From contig NZ_PJMU01000003.1 of assembly GCF_002846395.1 (NCBI RefSeq), forward strand, positions 186,001-250,000: a stretch of DNA of 64,000 nucleotides, read 5' to 3'. This stretch comes from Pontibacter ramchanderi (GTDB lineage Bacteria > Bacteroidota > Bacteroidia > Cytophagales > Hymenobacteraceae). The position numbers and the translations under genes were made by a program. Within the stretch, counting starts at the first letter, position 1. The number at the start of each line of letters is the position of its first letter. Of the stretch, positions 16,448-25,449 are shown piece by piece. The notes below the pieces were generated by a model that searched no databases, was not told the DNA's origin, and saw only the letters and a list, made by a program, of their open reading frames with translations.

Positions 16448-17613
16448 AGGAGACCCTTTATCTTGTGTACAAATCCGTTTTCATTGATACCCCATACCTG
16501 ACCGTCGGTACCCTGTATGGCCGCCATGAATTGCAGCGTGCCCGCCTCCAGCATCATCCGATTTTCCTGCCCCTCTACCTGCACGACAGAGCTCTCCAGG
16601 CCCAGCTCTTTGAGTGATTGGCTATACCTGCCATGCTTGCCAAAGTATTCTTTTTGACGGTAATACACCAGCCACAGGTACTGCTTCTGCCGCTCGGCAT
16701 GGGGCAGGCTAAAAGCAACGGGACTATTCCCAGCAGCTTTTCGTGTGAAGTACAAATAGCCCCACCGCTCTGGCAGGTGCATGTTGACCACTCCCTGCGG
16801 CGACCATACCCAGTTATGCTCTGGCAGTGGTTTCCCGTCTTCGGCTTTGCGCTTAACATACCTGCCATCCTCGACGTCCACATCCCATTGCACCCTTGAG
16901 AAGTTGATGCGCCACAAGGTTCCTTCTTGCGGCACTTTCGTGTGGTTGCCTATGGTCACGGAGCGGAAGGGAATGGCCATTTCCACGGTCCAACCCTCGT
17001 CTGTATCGGTGGTGTTGTTCAGCGTACCCTGTACCTGCACTGCCGACTTCAGCCCATGCATGTCCCAGGCTATCAGGGCGCCATTGTTGTTGCGGTAAGG
17101 CTTGGACATGAACAAATCAAAAATCGTGTTCAACGCATTCACCTCCACCTCAAAGTACTGGTGCGTGTCATTGTCAGGGTCGATGAACACCTCAAAATCG
17201 TTGTCGTGGAAAACCACCTCGTCGTGTTCGGTCAGGGTGGCCCACACATGCGGGTCTTTCAATTCCGCGGCAATGTATAGGTAGGTATTGTCCCAGGCCA
17301 TTTTCACGCGGGTAAGGTAAGACGGCGCTGGTTTTGTGTCGCCCTCTATATCGGTAAAGAGGTCTGTCCAGACGGCCTGTTGCCATACCTCATCATCCAG
17401 GTGCCCATCTATGGCTGGAGCCGTGTCCGTGAAATGGGCAACGTAGTGTCTGGGCTCAGTGAACAGGTGCTCCAGGCCTTCGAAAGGTGATACGGATGAT
17501 AGGGGCTGGCTTATGTAATGGCTGCCCTGCTCCTGCTCAATAGATGAACGTGCCATCTGCGCGCAACCCGCTCCGATAAAGGCCAGAAAAAGCACTATGC
17601 AATATTTTATCAT
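16444..17613 (-). CDS. CBM9-like carbohydrate-binding lipoprotein
   Basis: A 389-residue lipoprotein whose signal peptide ends in FIGAGC, so cysteine 17 is the lipid anchor. From about residue 55 to 280 it resembles the family-9 carbohydrate-binding fold (DOMON-like): TAPAIDGHLDDEVWQQAVW, VKMAWDNTYLYIAAEL, DNDFEVFIDPDNDTHQYFE and GWTVEMAIPF. The last 100 residues do not resemble anything I can name. Such proteins occur beside glycoside hydrolases as surface binding modules. It overlaps the GHL10-like gene by 4 bases. A 161-base gap separates it from the GH29 gene upstream, so it may have its own promoter. Confidence 0.78.
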   Translation of the reverse strand: MIKYCIVLFLAFIGAGCAQMARSSIEQEQGSHYISQPLSSVSPFEGLEHLFTEPRHYVAHFTDTAPAIDGHLDDEVWQQAVWTDLFTDIEGDTKPAPSYLTRVKMAWDNTYLYIAAELKDPHVWATLTEHDEVVFHDNDFEVFIDPDNDTHQYFEVEVNALNTIFDLFMSKPYRNNNGALIAWDMHGLKSAVQVQGTLNNTTDTDEGWTVEMAIPFRSVTIGNHTKVPQEGTLWRINFSRVQWDVDVEDGRYVKRKAEDGKPLPEHNWVWSPQGVVNMHLPERWGYLYFTRKAAGNSPVAFSLPHAERQKQYLWLVYYRQKEYFGKHGRYSQSLKELGLESSVVQVEGQENRMMLEAGTLQFMAAIQGTDGQVWGINENGFVHKIKGLL

Positions 17614-17774
17614 GTCATTGGTTATACAGCCTGTTTTCAGTATACCTACCGAAAAGCGTTGCCATCTTTAAACTCACCTCTCCGTTTTTCCTCCTTTATA
17701 AGGGTAATGCGGAATGATGCGAAGCCGCTTTGGCTCACAAAAAAAATCAGAAGGTAGTTGAGCTTTCCGTACAT

Positions 17775-19631
17775 TCAATTACTCTCGATGGGCTTTATCT
17801 CCTCCCGGTAGAGCTCCACAGGCCTATCCAACAGTATGGCGATCACGGTCAGGTCATCGTCCAGCAGCTCGTGCGGCACATCGATGTAGGCAATGCCAGG
17901 GATGTCGCTCCAGTACTGCTTGTTGAAAATCTCGTGCCCCAGTAAGGTGCCGTTGCCCACCACCCTAATGCGCTGCAGTTTATTTTTAAGCCCCTTGATG
18001 GCGATAGGCCCTGTGGGTTTGCCTTCCACGAACAGGTATAGCGTCTGCCTGTCCGCTGACAAGGAAGTGGCCCCTTCGTAATGCCCGGCAGGCAGTCCTG
18101 GGGAGGCTTTGTACAGCGTCTCAGCATGTTTGCGCACCCAGCGCTCTACTCCCGCATCGGCCAGCTTCAACTGCTTCACATCCGTGCCGTCTGCCTGTAG
18201 TGAGGTATTCTGGAAAGGATTGTGCCCCGCCTGCAGGTTGTCGGCCAGTTGGCTAATGGTGCGGTTTCGCTGTACATTATCCAACTTACCTGTTTGCTGC
18301 AGTGTCGTCAGCTCCACTTTCGTTTGTTCTGGTAATGTTAATTTCAACGGTTCTTCAAAGAACAGGGCCAGCACTGTCAGCTGTGCATCATAGGCTTGGG
18401 CAGGCACCTGCATGTAGGTGGTGTTTCCCTGCTTTTCATAGCTGGCAACTGCATTGGTCCCCACTACTTTCACCTCTTTCACTGGCGTGGCGAGCCCCTT
18501 CACCCGCACCGATTCCGCTCCCTGATGCTCAACGAACAGGTATAGCGTTTTGCGATCTTTGGATAGGGTGGAGTTACCATGGTAGTGCCCCTCAGGTATA
18601 CCCGCCACCGTCCCGTAAATAGCGTCTGCATGTTTGCCCGTCCAGCGGCCCAGTTCCTTCAGAATCGCCACCTGTTCCTCGGGTATAGTGCCGTCTGGCT
18701 TGGGCCCGATGTCGAGTAACAGGTTGCCGCCGTTGCTAATGCAGTCGGCAAAGGTGCGTATAATCTGGTTGGGGCTCTTGTAGTGACGGTCGTGCGGGGA
18801 GTAGCCCCAAGAGTCGTTCATGGTGAGGCAAAGCTCCCAGTAGGGGTCCTGCGGCCGTACCACAGGCACACCCTGCTCTGGGGTGGCATAGTCGCCGTAG
18901 TGGTTCAGGCGGGAGTTCAGAATCACATTCTGGTTATACCCCAGCAGCATGTCCCGCACCTTAGCCGACTCCCATTCCTCGGCACTGTGCTCCCAGTCGC
19001 CATCGAACCAGTACAGGTCGGGGTTGTAGGTTTTGGAGAGTTCGCGCAGCTGCCCCTGGTAGTAGTGGAGGAACTTCTTCCAGCGGCGCGGCTCCTGGGC
19101 CAGCGTATAGCGTTTTTTGGTCCGCGTGAACACATCGTAATCGGCATGGCTCCAATCAGGCAGCGAGTAGTAGAAGCCCGTCTTCAGGTTCTCTTTCCGC
19201 AGCGCCTCCACAAAGGGTGTGAGCACATCCCGTTTGGCAGGCGTGTGTTTTTGGGTATTGATGCCGCCCATTTTGCTGTCCCAGAGCGCCACCCCATCAT
19301 GGTGCTTGGTGGTGATGACGGCATACCGTGCGCCCGATTCCTTTATCAGCTTCGCCCATGCCGCCGGTTGGTAGTTGGCCGCCGTGAACCCATCGAGCTG
19401 TTTCATGTAGTCCTCGTGGCTGATGTAGTTATTGAAAAAGGACCAGGACTCGGGAATGCCGTTGACGGCATAGATGCCCCAGTGGATGAAGATGCCCAGC
19501 TTAGCGTCGCCAAACCATTGCATTTTATCAGCCTCCTGCGCTGGGTTTGCCTTTTTTGACTGGGCAAAGCAAAAATTACCGCTCAGGGCAAAGAGAACAA
19601 GCAGCCATAGTCTGCACTTCGTTACCATCAT
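17775..19631 (-). CDS. GH29 alpha-L-fucosidase with duplicated C-terminal module
   Basis: A 618-residue secreted fucosidase with a signal peptide at residues 1-24. The catalytic barrel (about 33-328) shows MQWFGDAKLGIFIHWGIYAV, TTKHHDGVALW and YWFDGDW, with D210 the probable nucleophile. The C-terminal half holds two copies of one module: residues about 329-431 (RWTGKHADAIYG, GHYHGNSTLS, KTLYLFVE) and about 497-608 (RWVRKHAETLYK, GHYEGATSLS, QTLYLFVE). Typical GH29 proteins have one such beta domain. The enzyme would release alpha-fucose, probably from the N-glycan core or antennae, to feed the fucose operon. Two overlapping ATGs at 19631 and 19628 are possible starts. Confidence 0.9.
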   Translation of the reverse strand: MMVTKCRLWLLVLFALSGNFCFAQSKKANPAQEADKMQWFGDAKLGIFIHWGIYAVNGIPESWSFFNNYISHEDYMKQLDGFTAANYQPAAWAKLIKESGARYAVITTKHHDGVALWDSKMGGINTQKHTPAKRDVLTPFVEALRKENLKTGFYYSLPDWSHADYDVFTRTKKRYTLAQEPRRWKKFLHYYQGQLRELSKTYNPDLYWFDGDWEHSAEEWESAKVRDMLLGYNQNVILNSRLNHYGDYATPEQGVPVVRPQDPYWELCLTMNDSWGYSPHDRHYKSPNQIIRTFADCISNGGNLLLDIGPKPDGTIPEEQVAILKELGRWTGKHADAIYGTVAGIPEGHYHGNSTLSKDRKTLYLFVEHQGAESVRVKGLATPVKEVKVVGTNAVASYEKQGNTTYMQVPAQAYDAQLTVLALFFEEPLKLTLPEQTKVELTTLQQTGKLDNVQRNRTISQLADNLQAGHNPFQNTSLQADGTDVKQLKLADAGVERWVRKHAETLYKASPGLPAGHYEGATSLSADRQTLYLFVEGKPTGPIAIKGLKNKLQRIRVVGNGTLLGHEIFNKQYWSDIPGIAYIDVPHELLDDDLTVIAILLDRPVELYREEIKPIESN

Positions 19632-19674
19632 AATTAGTGTCTACTTTAAGCCTTTTTGATTTAATACACGGCGG

Positions 19675-20439
19675 CTATTCCTCAAATGCTGTGCGCATGG
19701 CACGCACCTGCACTACGTCGGCCACCAGTTGCTCAAACTCCGAAAGGACGCTGTTGCTGGACATGGGCGGGTAGTCTTTGCGGAAAACCATGCCGCTTTC
19801 CACAGCCGTTCGCACCGAGGCATGCACCTCGCTTACCCCTGTTCTGGCCACCAGCTCCCGCACGTTTGCAGGACTCACACCGCCCCCGGGCATAACGCTC
19901 AGCCTACCTGCTGCGCGCCTGTTTAGCTCTTTTATCAGATTAGCCCCCTGCAATGCGGACTCCTGCTGCCCAGACGTAAGCAGACGCTGTACTTTTAGCT
20001 GCAGCAAGTCATCCAAAGCCTTATAAGGGTCTGCCACCAGATCGAAGGCTCGGTGAAAGGTAACGTTCATCGCACCAGCCGCTTCCATCAGTTCCTGCGT
20101 AAGGGCCAGATCAATATTCCCCTCTTTTGTCAGGGCACCGATGACCACGCCATCGACGCCCAGGTCCCGGCAGACCTGTATATCGTGCTTCATGACGGCG
20201 CATTCGGCTGCCGTGTAGAGAAAGTCACCGCGGCGGGGTCGGATAAGGACGTGCAACCCGATGCGGATGCTGTTGCGCACCACCGCGATCATACCCGCAC
20301 TCGGTGTGGTGCCGCCACCCGCCAGGTAGTCGCACAGCTCCACCCGCTGCGCCCCACCCGTCTCAGCAGCCAGGGCCGAGGCGACAGAGTCCACGCATAT
20401 TTCCAGTGTCAGGGGTGTTTTAGAACTTGCTCTTTCCAT
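19675..20439 (-). CDS. cutC: CutC-family TIM-barrel protein
   Basis: A 254-residue CutC-family barrel: LEICVDSVASALAAETGGA, RVELCDYLAGGGTTPS, VLIRPRRGDFLY, DGVVIGALTKEG, TFHRAFDLVADP, LLTSGQ, VMPGGGVSPANV and EVHASVR are all classical for the family. CutC was named for copper homeostasis, but its biochemical role is disputed and no metal site is obvious here. The gene overlaps the aspartylglucosaminidase gene by 20 bases and is 43 bases before a GH29 gene, which suggests a role in handling a glycan breakdown product rather than copper. It has no signal peptide and is cytoplasmic. The family call is secure; the function is not known. Confidence 0.9.
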   Translation of the reverse strand: MERASSKTPLTLEICVDSVASALAAETGGAQRVELCDYLAGGGTTPSAGMIAVVRNSIRIGLHVLIRPRRGDFLYTAAECAVMKHDIQVCRDLGVDGVVIGALTKEGNIDLALTQELMEAAGAMNVTFHRAFDLVADPYKALDDLLQLKVQRLLTSGQQESALQGANLIKELNRRAAGRLSVMPGGGVSPANVRELVARTGVSEVHASVRTAVESGMVFRKDYPPMSSNSVLSEFEQLVADVVQVRAMRTAFEE

Positions 20440-21397
20440 CCAGTAGTTTCACACCAGCATGATCCTGCACGGCGTAGTTAAATCCCTTGTGAATGCAGTA
20501 GCCGCCATATTCGCCTTTTTTGTTCAGGGCGATAAAGCCAACCTGTAGGTCTTTCACGTCTTTGTGCTTGGCGATGATGCGCTCTACTGCCAGGCGGCAG
20601 GCTTTCTCGGGAGAGTTGCCCTGCCGCATCAGCTCCACCACCAGGTGGCTGCCCACCATGCGGATAACTGCCTCACCCAGACCAGTAGCCGTAGCAGCCC
20701 CCACTTCATTGTCCACAAACAGGCCCGCCCCGATGATAGGGGAATCGCCTACGCGACCATACATTTTGTAGGCGGCGCCGCTGGTGGTGCAGGCACCTGC
20801 CAGGTCGCCGTTGGCATCGAGGGCCAGCATGCCGATGGTATCATGGTTCTCGATGTTGATGACAGGCTTGTACTTTGACTCCCGCAGCCAGTTTTTCCAG
20901 TCTTTCTCGGAGGCAGGCGTGAGCAGGTTCTCTTTCGGAAAGCCCTTTTCGAGCGCAAACTGCAGAGCGCCCTCTCCAACCAGCATCACGTGCGGAGTAT
21001 CTTCCATCACTTTGCGGGCCACAGAAATCGGGTGCTTGATGTGTTGTAAAAACGCCACGGCGCCGCAGTTGCTGTCCTTATCCATAATGCAGGCATCCAG
21101 CGTTACGTGGCCCTCCCGGTCAGGGTAGCCGCCGTAGCCCACGGTGCGCACCTCGGGGTCTGCCTCTGGCACGCGCACACCTGCCTCTACGGCATCCAGT
21201 GCGCTTCCTTTTTGGGATAGTATCTCCCAGGCAGCCGCATTGGCAGGTATGCCATGGTTCCAGGTGGAAATCACCACAGGCTTGTTTGTTTTGGCTACTC
21301 CCAGCGTACCAGCAAAGGCGCGCTCAAAAGGAAATCCGCCGCCCAGAATAGTCGCTCCCAGGGCGGATAGTTTTATGAATTTTCGTCTGCTATTCAT
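20420..21397 (-). CDS. N4-(beta-N-acetylglucosaminyl)-L-asparaginase (aspartylglucosaminidase)
   Basis: A 325-residue Ntn-hydrolase with a twin-arginine signal (NSRRKFIKLSALGAT). Autoproteolysis is expected before T187 in HDTIGM, which becomes the nucleophile of the beta chain. The substrate-binding RVGDSPIIGAGLFVD (R215, D218) and GLGEAVIR follow. The enzyme hydrolyses the GlcNAc-Asn bond left when N-glycans are trimmed to the core, and needs a free asparagine amino and carboxyl group. It therefore acts on the last stub after protein digestion, whereas the PNGase at 35608-37545 acts on intact glycopeptide. It is coupled to cutC by a 20-base overlap and follows the GH125 gene by 82 bases. Confidence 0.9.
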   Translation of the reverse strand: MNSRRKFIKLSALGATILGGGFPFERAFAGTLGVAKTNKPVVISTWNHGIPANAAAWEILSQKGSALDAVEAGVRVPEADPEVRTVGYGGYPDREGHVTLDACIMDKDSNCGAVAFLQHIKHPISVARKVMEDTPHVMLVGEGALQFALEKGFPKENLLTPASEKDWKNWLRESKYKPVINIENHDTIGMLALDANGDLAGACTTSGAAYKMYGRVGDSPIIGAGLFVDNEVGAATATGLGEAVIRMVGSHLVVELMRQGNSPEKACRLAVERIIAKHKDVKDLQVGFIALNKKGEYGGYCIHKGFNYAVQDHAGVKLLDGKSKF

Positions 21398-21479
21398 CTT
21401 CTATAGTTCTGTTATCGAAAGGTATGTGGCTGCTGTACCCCATAACCAGGTATGGCAGCCTAAGGCATGTGCTTTCCTG

Positions 21480-22916
21480 TTATGCTCTGGCTTTGAGTAT
21501 ATGTGGTCGTTCGGCATGCAGCTTCAGAATCAACTCACCGAACAACGTATTGGCCCAGGCAAACCACTCCCTGGTAAACTTAGTCGGGTCGTCTTTGTGG
21601 AACGTTTCGTGCATAAAGCCTGTGCCCGCGTGGGTGTTCTTCAGGATCTGCAGGCAGTTCTTTATCTCTTCATCAGACTGGCTGGTCATGGCCTGCATGA
21701 TGATGCTCATCGGCCAGATCATCTCGGGCCCCACATGCGGACCGCCAATGCCCTGCCCTGCCTTGCCCTTGAAGAACCAGGGGTTGTTCTCGCTCAGTAC
21801 AAACCTGCGGGTGTTCAGGTATACGGGGTCGTCAGCGGGGCAGCAACCCAGGTAGGGCAATGAGATCAGGCTTGGTATGTTGGCATCGTCCATAAACAGT
21901 TTGTTGCCGAAACCGTCCACCTCGAAGGGGTATACCTTGCCAAAGTTCAGGTGCTCGGCCACGGCATATTGCTGCAGGGCTTTCTCCACTTCGTTGGCCA
22001 GGGCGGTACACTCGCTGGCGAACGCGCTGTTCTTTTTTATCTGCTGGCTCATTTCAGCCAGTTGTCGCAGCGAGGTAACGGCAAAGAAGTTGGAGGGCAC
22101 CAGAAACAGGTAGATGGTGGCATCGTCGGAGGGGCGAAACGTGGAACAGATCAGACCGACGGGGTTTATCGGAAAGCCGTACCCAGCGCCCGCCACGGTA
22201 TCTGTCTGCTTCGGTGTTTCGCGCTGAAAGGTATAAGGCCCCTTTCCCTCCTTGCGTTGCTGCTCCTTAAAGGTCTTCACGACCAGTCGCATGGCTTTGT
22301 CCCAGTCGGCATCGAAAGGAGCGGTATCCCCAGTGGTTTTCCAGTAGTGGTAGCCCAGCCTGATCGGGTAGCAAAGCGAGTCTATTTCCCATTTTCGCTC
22401 ATGCACGCCGGGCTGCATATCCGTCAGGTCTGTGGCCCATTCCCCTTTTCGGTTCGGGTCGTCATAAAAGGCGTTGGCATACGGGTCTTGGAGGATATAG
22501 CTGGTCTGTCGGTTCACGACGCCAGCCACCAGATGCTGGAGGGCCTTGTCCTTTTTCATCAGGGGCAGGTAAGGCCATACCTGGGCCGAGCTGTCGCGCA
22601 GCCACATGGCATCGATGTCGCCCGTGATGACATAGGTATCGGGGCGGCCGTTTTTCTCACGGTAGGTTACGGTGGTGTCGAGCGTACTGGGGAGACAGTT
22701 CTCGAACATCCAGGCCAGTTCGGGGTCGGCTATGTCTTTTTTCACGTCCCTGATAACCTTTTCAACCGCCTTGCTCGTGAAGTTGCGCTGGGCGCTGGCG
22801 GGGCGCTGGCTCACAAATTTGTCCCGCTGGGTGAACGACATGAACGAAAAGCCTGTAGCGGCGATGCCAGCCGTAGCGAGGGCGCTTGTCTTTACAAAAT
22901 CTCTTCTTGTAGGCAT
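21480..22916 (-). CDS. GH125 exo-alpha-1,6-mannosidase
   Basis: A 478-residue GH125 protein with a Tat-like signal (PTRRDFVKTSALATAG). The family signature DTYVITGDIDAMWLRDSSAQ is followed by VWPYLPL, the QTSYILQDPYANAF motif, WEIDSLCYPIRLGYHYW and GAGYGFPINPVGLICSTFRP, then GGPHVGPEMIWPM near the end. GH125 enzymes are metal-independent inverting alpha-1,6-mannosidases and act after GH92 on the trimannosyl core. Its length matches the family. It lies between GH20 and the aspartylglucosaminidase with gaps of about 100 and 82 bases. Confidence in the family is high. Confidence 0.93.
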   Translation of the reverse strand: MPTRRDFVKTSALATAGIAATGFSFMSFTQRDKFVSQRPASAQRNFTSKAVEKVIRDVKKDIADPELAWMFENCLPSTLDTTVTYREKNGRPDTYVITGDIDAMWLRDSSAQVWPYLPLMKKDKALQHLVAGVVNRQTSYILQDPYANAFYDDPNRKGEWATDLTDMQPGVHERKWEIDSLCYPIRLGYHYWKTTGDTAPFDADWDKAMRLVVKTFKEQQRKEGKGPYTFQRETPKQTDTVAGAGYGFPINPVGLICSTFRPSDDATIYLFLVPSNFFAVTSLRQLAEMSQQIKKNSAFASECTALANEVEKALQQYAVAEHLNFGKVYPFEVDGFGNKLFMDDANIPSLISLPYLGCCPADDPVYLNTRRFVLSENNPWFFKGKAGQGIGGPHVGPEMIWPMSIIMQAMTSQSDEEIKNCLQILKNTHAGTGFMHETFHKDDPTKFTREWFAWANTLFGELILKLHAERPHILKARA

Positions 22917-23018
22917 AAGGATGGAACTGCTTTTAGTCAGGATATTTGTTTTGGTGTATCGCTATTAAAGATAGTGATTTCAGTATTCATTTATGGGTTC
23001 AAAGTAACGTCCATGGCG

Positions 23019-25322
23019 CTATCGCACGATTATTTCATCGGCGAATAGCCAGGCCGCCTCTCCCGCTCCGTTATGGCCCTCCGGCATGGCGGTGAGGTGA
23101 TAAGCCGTTACCCGCACATACTTTGCTTTTTGCCTTGGAAACTCTGCCTTGAAATCGTAAATGGTGGCCTGCTGCACGTTCGGCGAGACTGGGTTTTTCA
23201 CGGTCTTCACCTCTTTGAAATTGACACCGTCGGCCGACACCTCAAACTTCACCGCGGTCGGCAAAAAGATCCAGTCGCGGTAGTGCTGCAGGCAGCCCAG
23301 GGCGATGCTGGAGATGTTTTTTGCCGCTCCCAGGTCTATGGTGGCCACCAGGTCTTTTCGGCTGAAGCCGTGCCAGTATTTGCCCACAGCCTGCCTGCCG
23401 CGCACGCCGTCTGTCAGCGAGTTGGGGCCATCGGCATTGTAGTGCTTGCTCACAGGGTTTTCGTAGTGCACATCCCGCCCGATGGCCTGGTGCATGCTAA
23501 ACGACTGCTCTGCCGGTTTCAGCCCCATCACCTTGCCCTCCACCACGGTCACTGCCTTCAGCACCACCGACGAGTCGATTGGAATGGCTTGCGTATACCT
23601 GCTGCTTTGCGTGGTGGGGGCTGAGCCGTCCAGGGTATAGTATATGTCCCCGTTCATGGCTTCGGTAAAAAGACTCACGGTGAGCTTACCCCCCGCTGAA
23701 CTTGGTTTGATATCCACCGTGAAATTGCCTTTGGAGTAGTTCAATCCTTTTTGGTCAAAAGCCCTGAACTGGGGTTGCAGGCGTCTGTTGAAACTTCCCC
23801 AGTCACGGCTCCCCGGTGGCGACCAGACTACCTCGGCCAGGGCCAGCATGCGGGGCAGCACCATGTACTGTAAGTGCGATGGTGTGGTGATGTACTCCGC
23901 CCACACATTGGCCTGCGCACCCAGCACGTGCTTTGCCTCGGCTGCCGTAAGTTCCTTAGGTATAGGCTCATAGTCGTACACTTTCTTCAGCGTGTTGAAT
24001 CCCCCGATGGCCAGTGGCTCTCCTTCCGGGCCAGCCTGGTACTGGTCGAAATACACGGGGTTGCCAGGCGTCATGATGACGTCGTGCCCCATCTTGGCCG
24101 CCTCTACCCCTCCGCTCTCGCCGCGCCAGCTCATCACGGTGGCCTGCGGGGCCAGTCCTCCTTCCAATATCTCATCCCACCCAATGATGCGGCGCTTCTT
24201 TGTGAGCAGGTAGTTTTCCATGCGCTTGATGAAGTAGCTCTGCAACTCCTCCACGTCCGCAAGCCCTTCGGCGGCCATGCGTTGCTGACATTTCGGGCAC
24301 TTCTTCCACCCTGATTTGTCTACCTCATCGCCGCCGATGTGCACATACTGCGAAGGGAACAGCTGCACCACCTCGTCCAGCACATCCTCCAGAAACGTAT
24401 ACACCGCTTCGTTGCCCGGGCAGTAGTTGGAGGCCATGTTGGTATAGTCGCCGCCCGTGAGTGGGAGCTGTGACTTTCCTTCGCAACTCAGGTGTGGGTA
24501 AGCGGCAATGGCAGAAGCCACGTGACCTGGCATCTCAATTTCCGGCACCACGGTTACGTTGCGCTGTGCGGCATAGGCCACTATTTCTTTCACCTGCTCC
24601 TGGGTATAGTAGCCTCCGTAGGTGGGTTCATCTCCTGGCCTGGCCTGCGGTCTTGCATCCCAGGGTTTGTCGGTGTGGTCCACACGCCAGGCGCCCACCT
24701 CGGTCAGTTTCGGGTATTTCTTGATTTCAATGCGCCAGCCCTGGTCGTCTACCAAGTGCCAGTGCAGGGTGTTCAGTTTATAGGCTGCCATCAGGTCGAT
24801 GTACTGCTTCACGACCGCTGGTGAGAAGAAGTGACGGCTCACATCCAGGTGCATACCGCGCCAGGCAAAACGGGGGTAGTCCGTTACGGTCATAGCGGGC
24901 ACTTGCAGCGCCGCGTTGGTACGCACGGCTGGCAGTGTTTGCAGCACTGTCTGTATGCCGTATACAATGCCTGCTTTAGTATTGGCCTTTATGCTTATCC
25001 TGGCAGGTGTCACCTCTAGGGTATACCCTTCTGGCCCTAAACCTTCTATGCGCTCAAGGGTCAGGCTGATTGTTTTGCCTTTACCCTTTCGGATGGGAAG
25101 TTCGTGGCCGGATAGCTCGCTGATGCGTGCCGCCAGAAACGCAGCGGCGGGCTTCAACTCCTTTTTTTCATTTTCCAGATATATAACAGTCTCCCTGTCA
25201 ATCACGAAGCTGCCGTCGTGGTGAGCTATGCGCACAGGTTGCGGTATGATGCCTGCAGGCTCCTGCGCCAGTGCCAGCAGGGGAATCAAAAATGCGAGTA
25301 GAAGGGGAATCCGCTTTATCAT
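23019..25322 (-). CDS. GH20 beta-N-acetylhexosaminidase (second)
   Basis: A 767-residue enzyme with a signal peptide (LLLAFLIPLLALAQ), a GH20b domain, and a barrel starting at RGMHLDVSRHFFS. TLHWHLVDDQGWRIEI and catalytic D332-E333 in HIGGDE follow. The C-terminus repeats the layout of the first GH20: YTLDGSAPTTQSSRY (chitobiase-C/fn3-like) and a discoidin-like end. It carries a C-x-x-C pair right after the catalytic motif (KKCPKCQQRM), as does the first copy. The two paralogues lie in separate transcription units and may differ in linkage preference. It removes terminal GlcNAc or GalNAc residues. Confidence 0.93.
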   Translation of the reverse strand: MIKRIPLLLAFLIPLLALAQEPAGIIPQPVRIAHHDGSFVIDRETVIYLENEKKELKPAAAFLAARISELSGHELPIRKGKGKTISLTLERIEGLGPEGYTLEVTPARISIKANTKAGIVYGIQTVLQTLPAVRTNAALQVPAMTVTDYPRFAWRGMHLDVSRHFFSPAVVKQYIDLMAAYKLNTLHWHLVDDQGWRIEIKKYPKLTEVGAWRVDHTDKPWDARPQARPGDEPTYGGYYTQEQVKEIVAYAAQRNVTVVPEIEMPGHVASAIAAYPHLSCEGKSQLPLTGGDYTNMASNYCPGNEAVYTFLEDVLDEVVQLFPSQYVHIGGDEVDKSGWKKCPKCQQRMAAEGLADVEELQSYFIKRMENYLLTKKRRIIGWDEILEGGLAPQATVMSWRGESGGVEAAKMGHDVIMTPGNPVYFDQYQAGPEGEPLAIGGFNTLKKVYDYEPIPKELTAAEAKHVLGAQANVWAEYITTPSHLQYMVLPRMLALAEVVWSPPGSRDWGSFNRRLQPQFRAFDQKGLNYSKGNFTVDIKPSSAGGKLTVSLFTEAMNGDIYYTLDGSAPTTQSSRYTQAIPIDSSVVLKAVTVVEGKVMGLKPAEQSFSMHQAIGRDVHYENPVSKHYNADGPNSLTDGVRGRQAVGKYWHGFSRKDLVATIDLGAAKNISSIALGCLQHYRDWIFLPTAVKFEVSADGVNFKEVKTVKNPVSPNVQQATIYDFKAEFPRQKAKYVRVTAYHLTAMPEGHNGAGEAAWLFADEIIVR

Positions 25323-25449
25323 GTCTGTTCAATCTTTCCCAATCAGGGTTTAGGGTTATGTGTCATCAGAAGGCTATACCTGCCAAAGCAGGCAGTGTCG
25401 GTGCTTCGGTATACCTAAATGGTAATTTGTGTTATCCTTGCCTTTCAGC

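Noticed and set aside
19675-20439. Copper-resistance locus on account of cutC
   Set aside because: No other copper genes are near; the neighbours are glycan enzymes.
21951-23048. 365-codon plus-strand frame over GH125
   Set aside because: Antisense to GH125 with its full set of motifs; the product has no recognisable domain.
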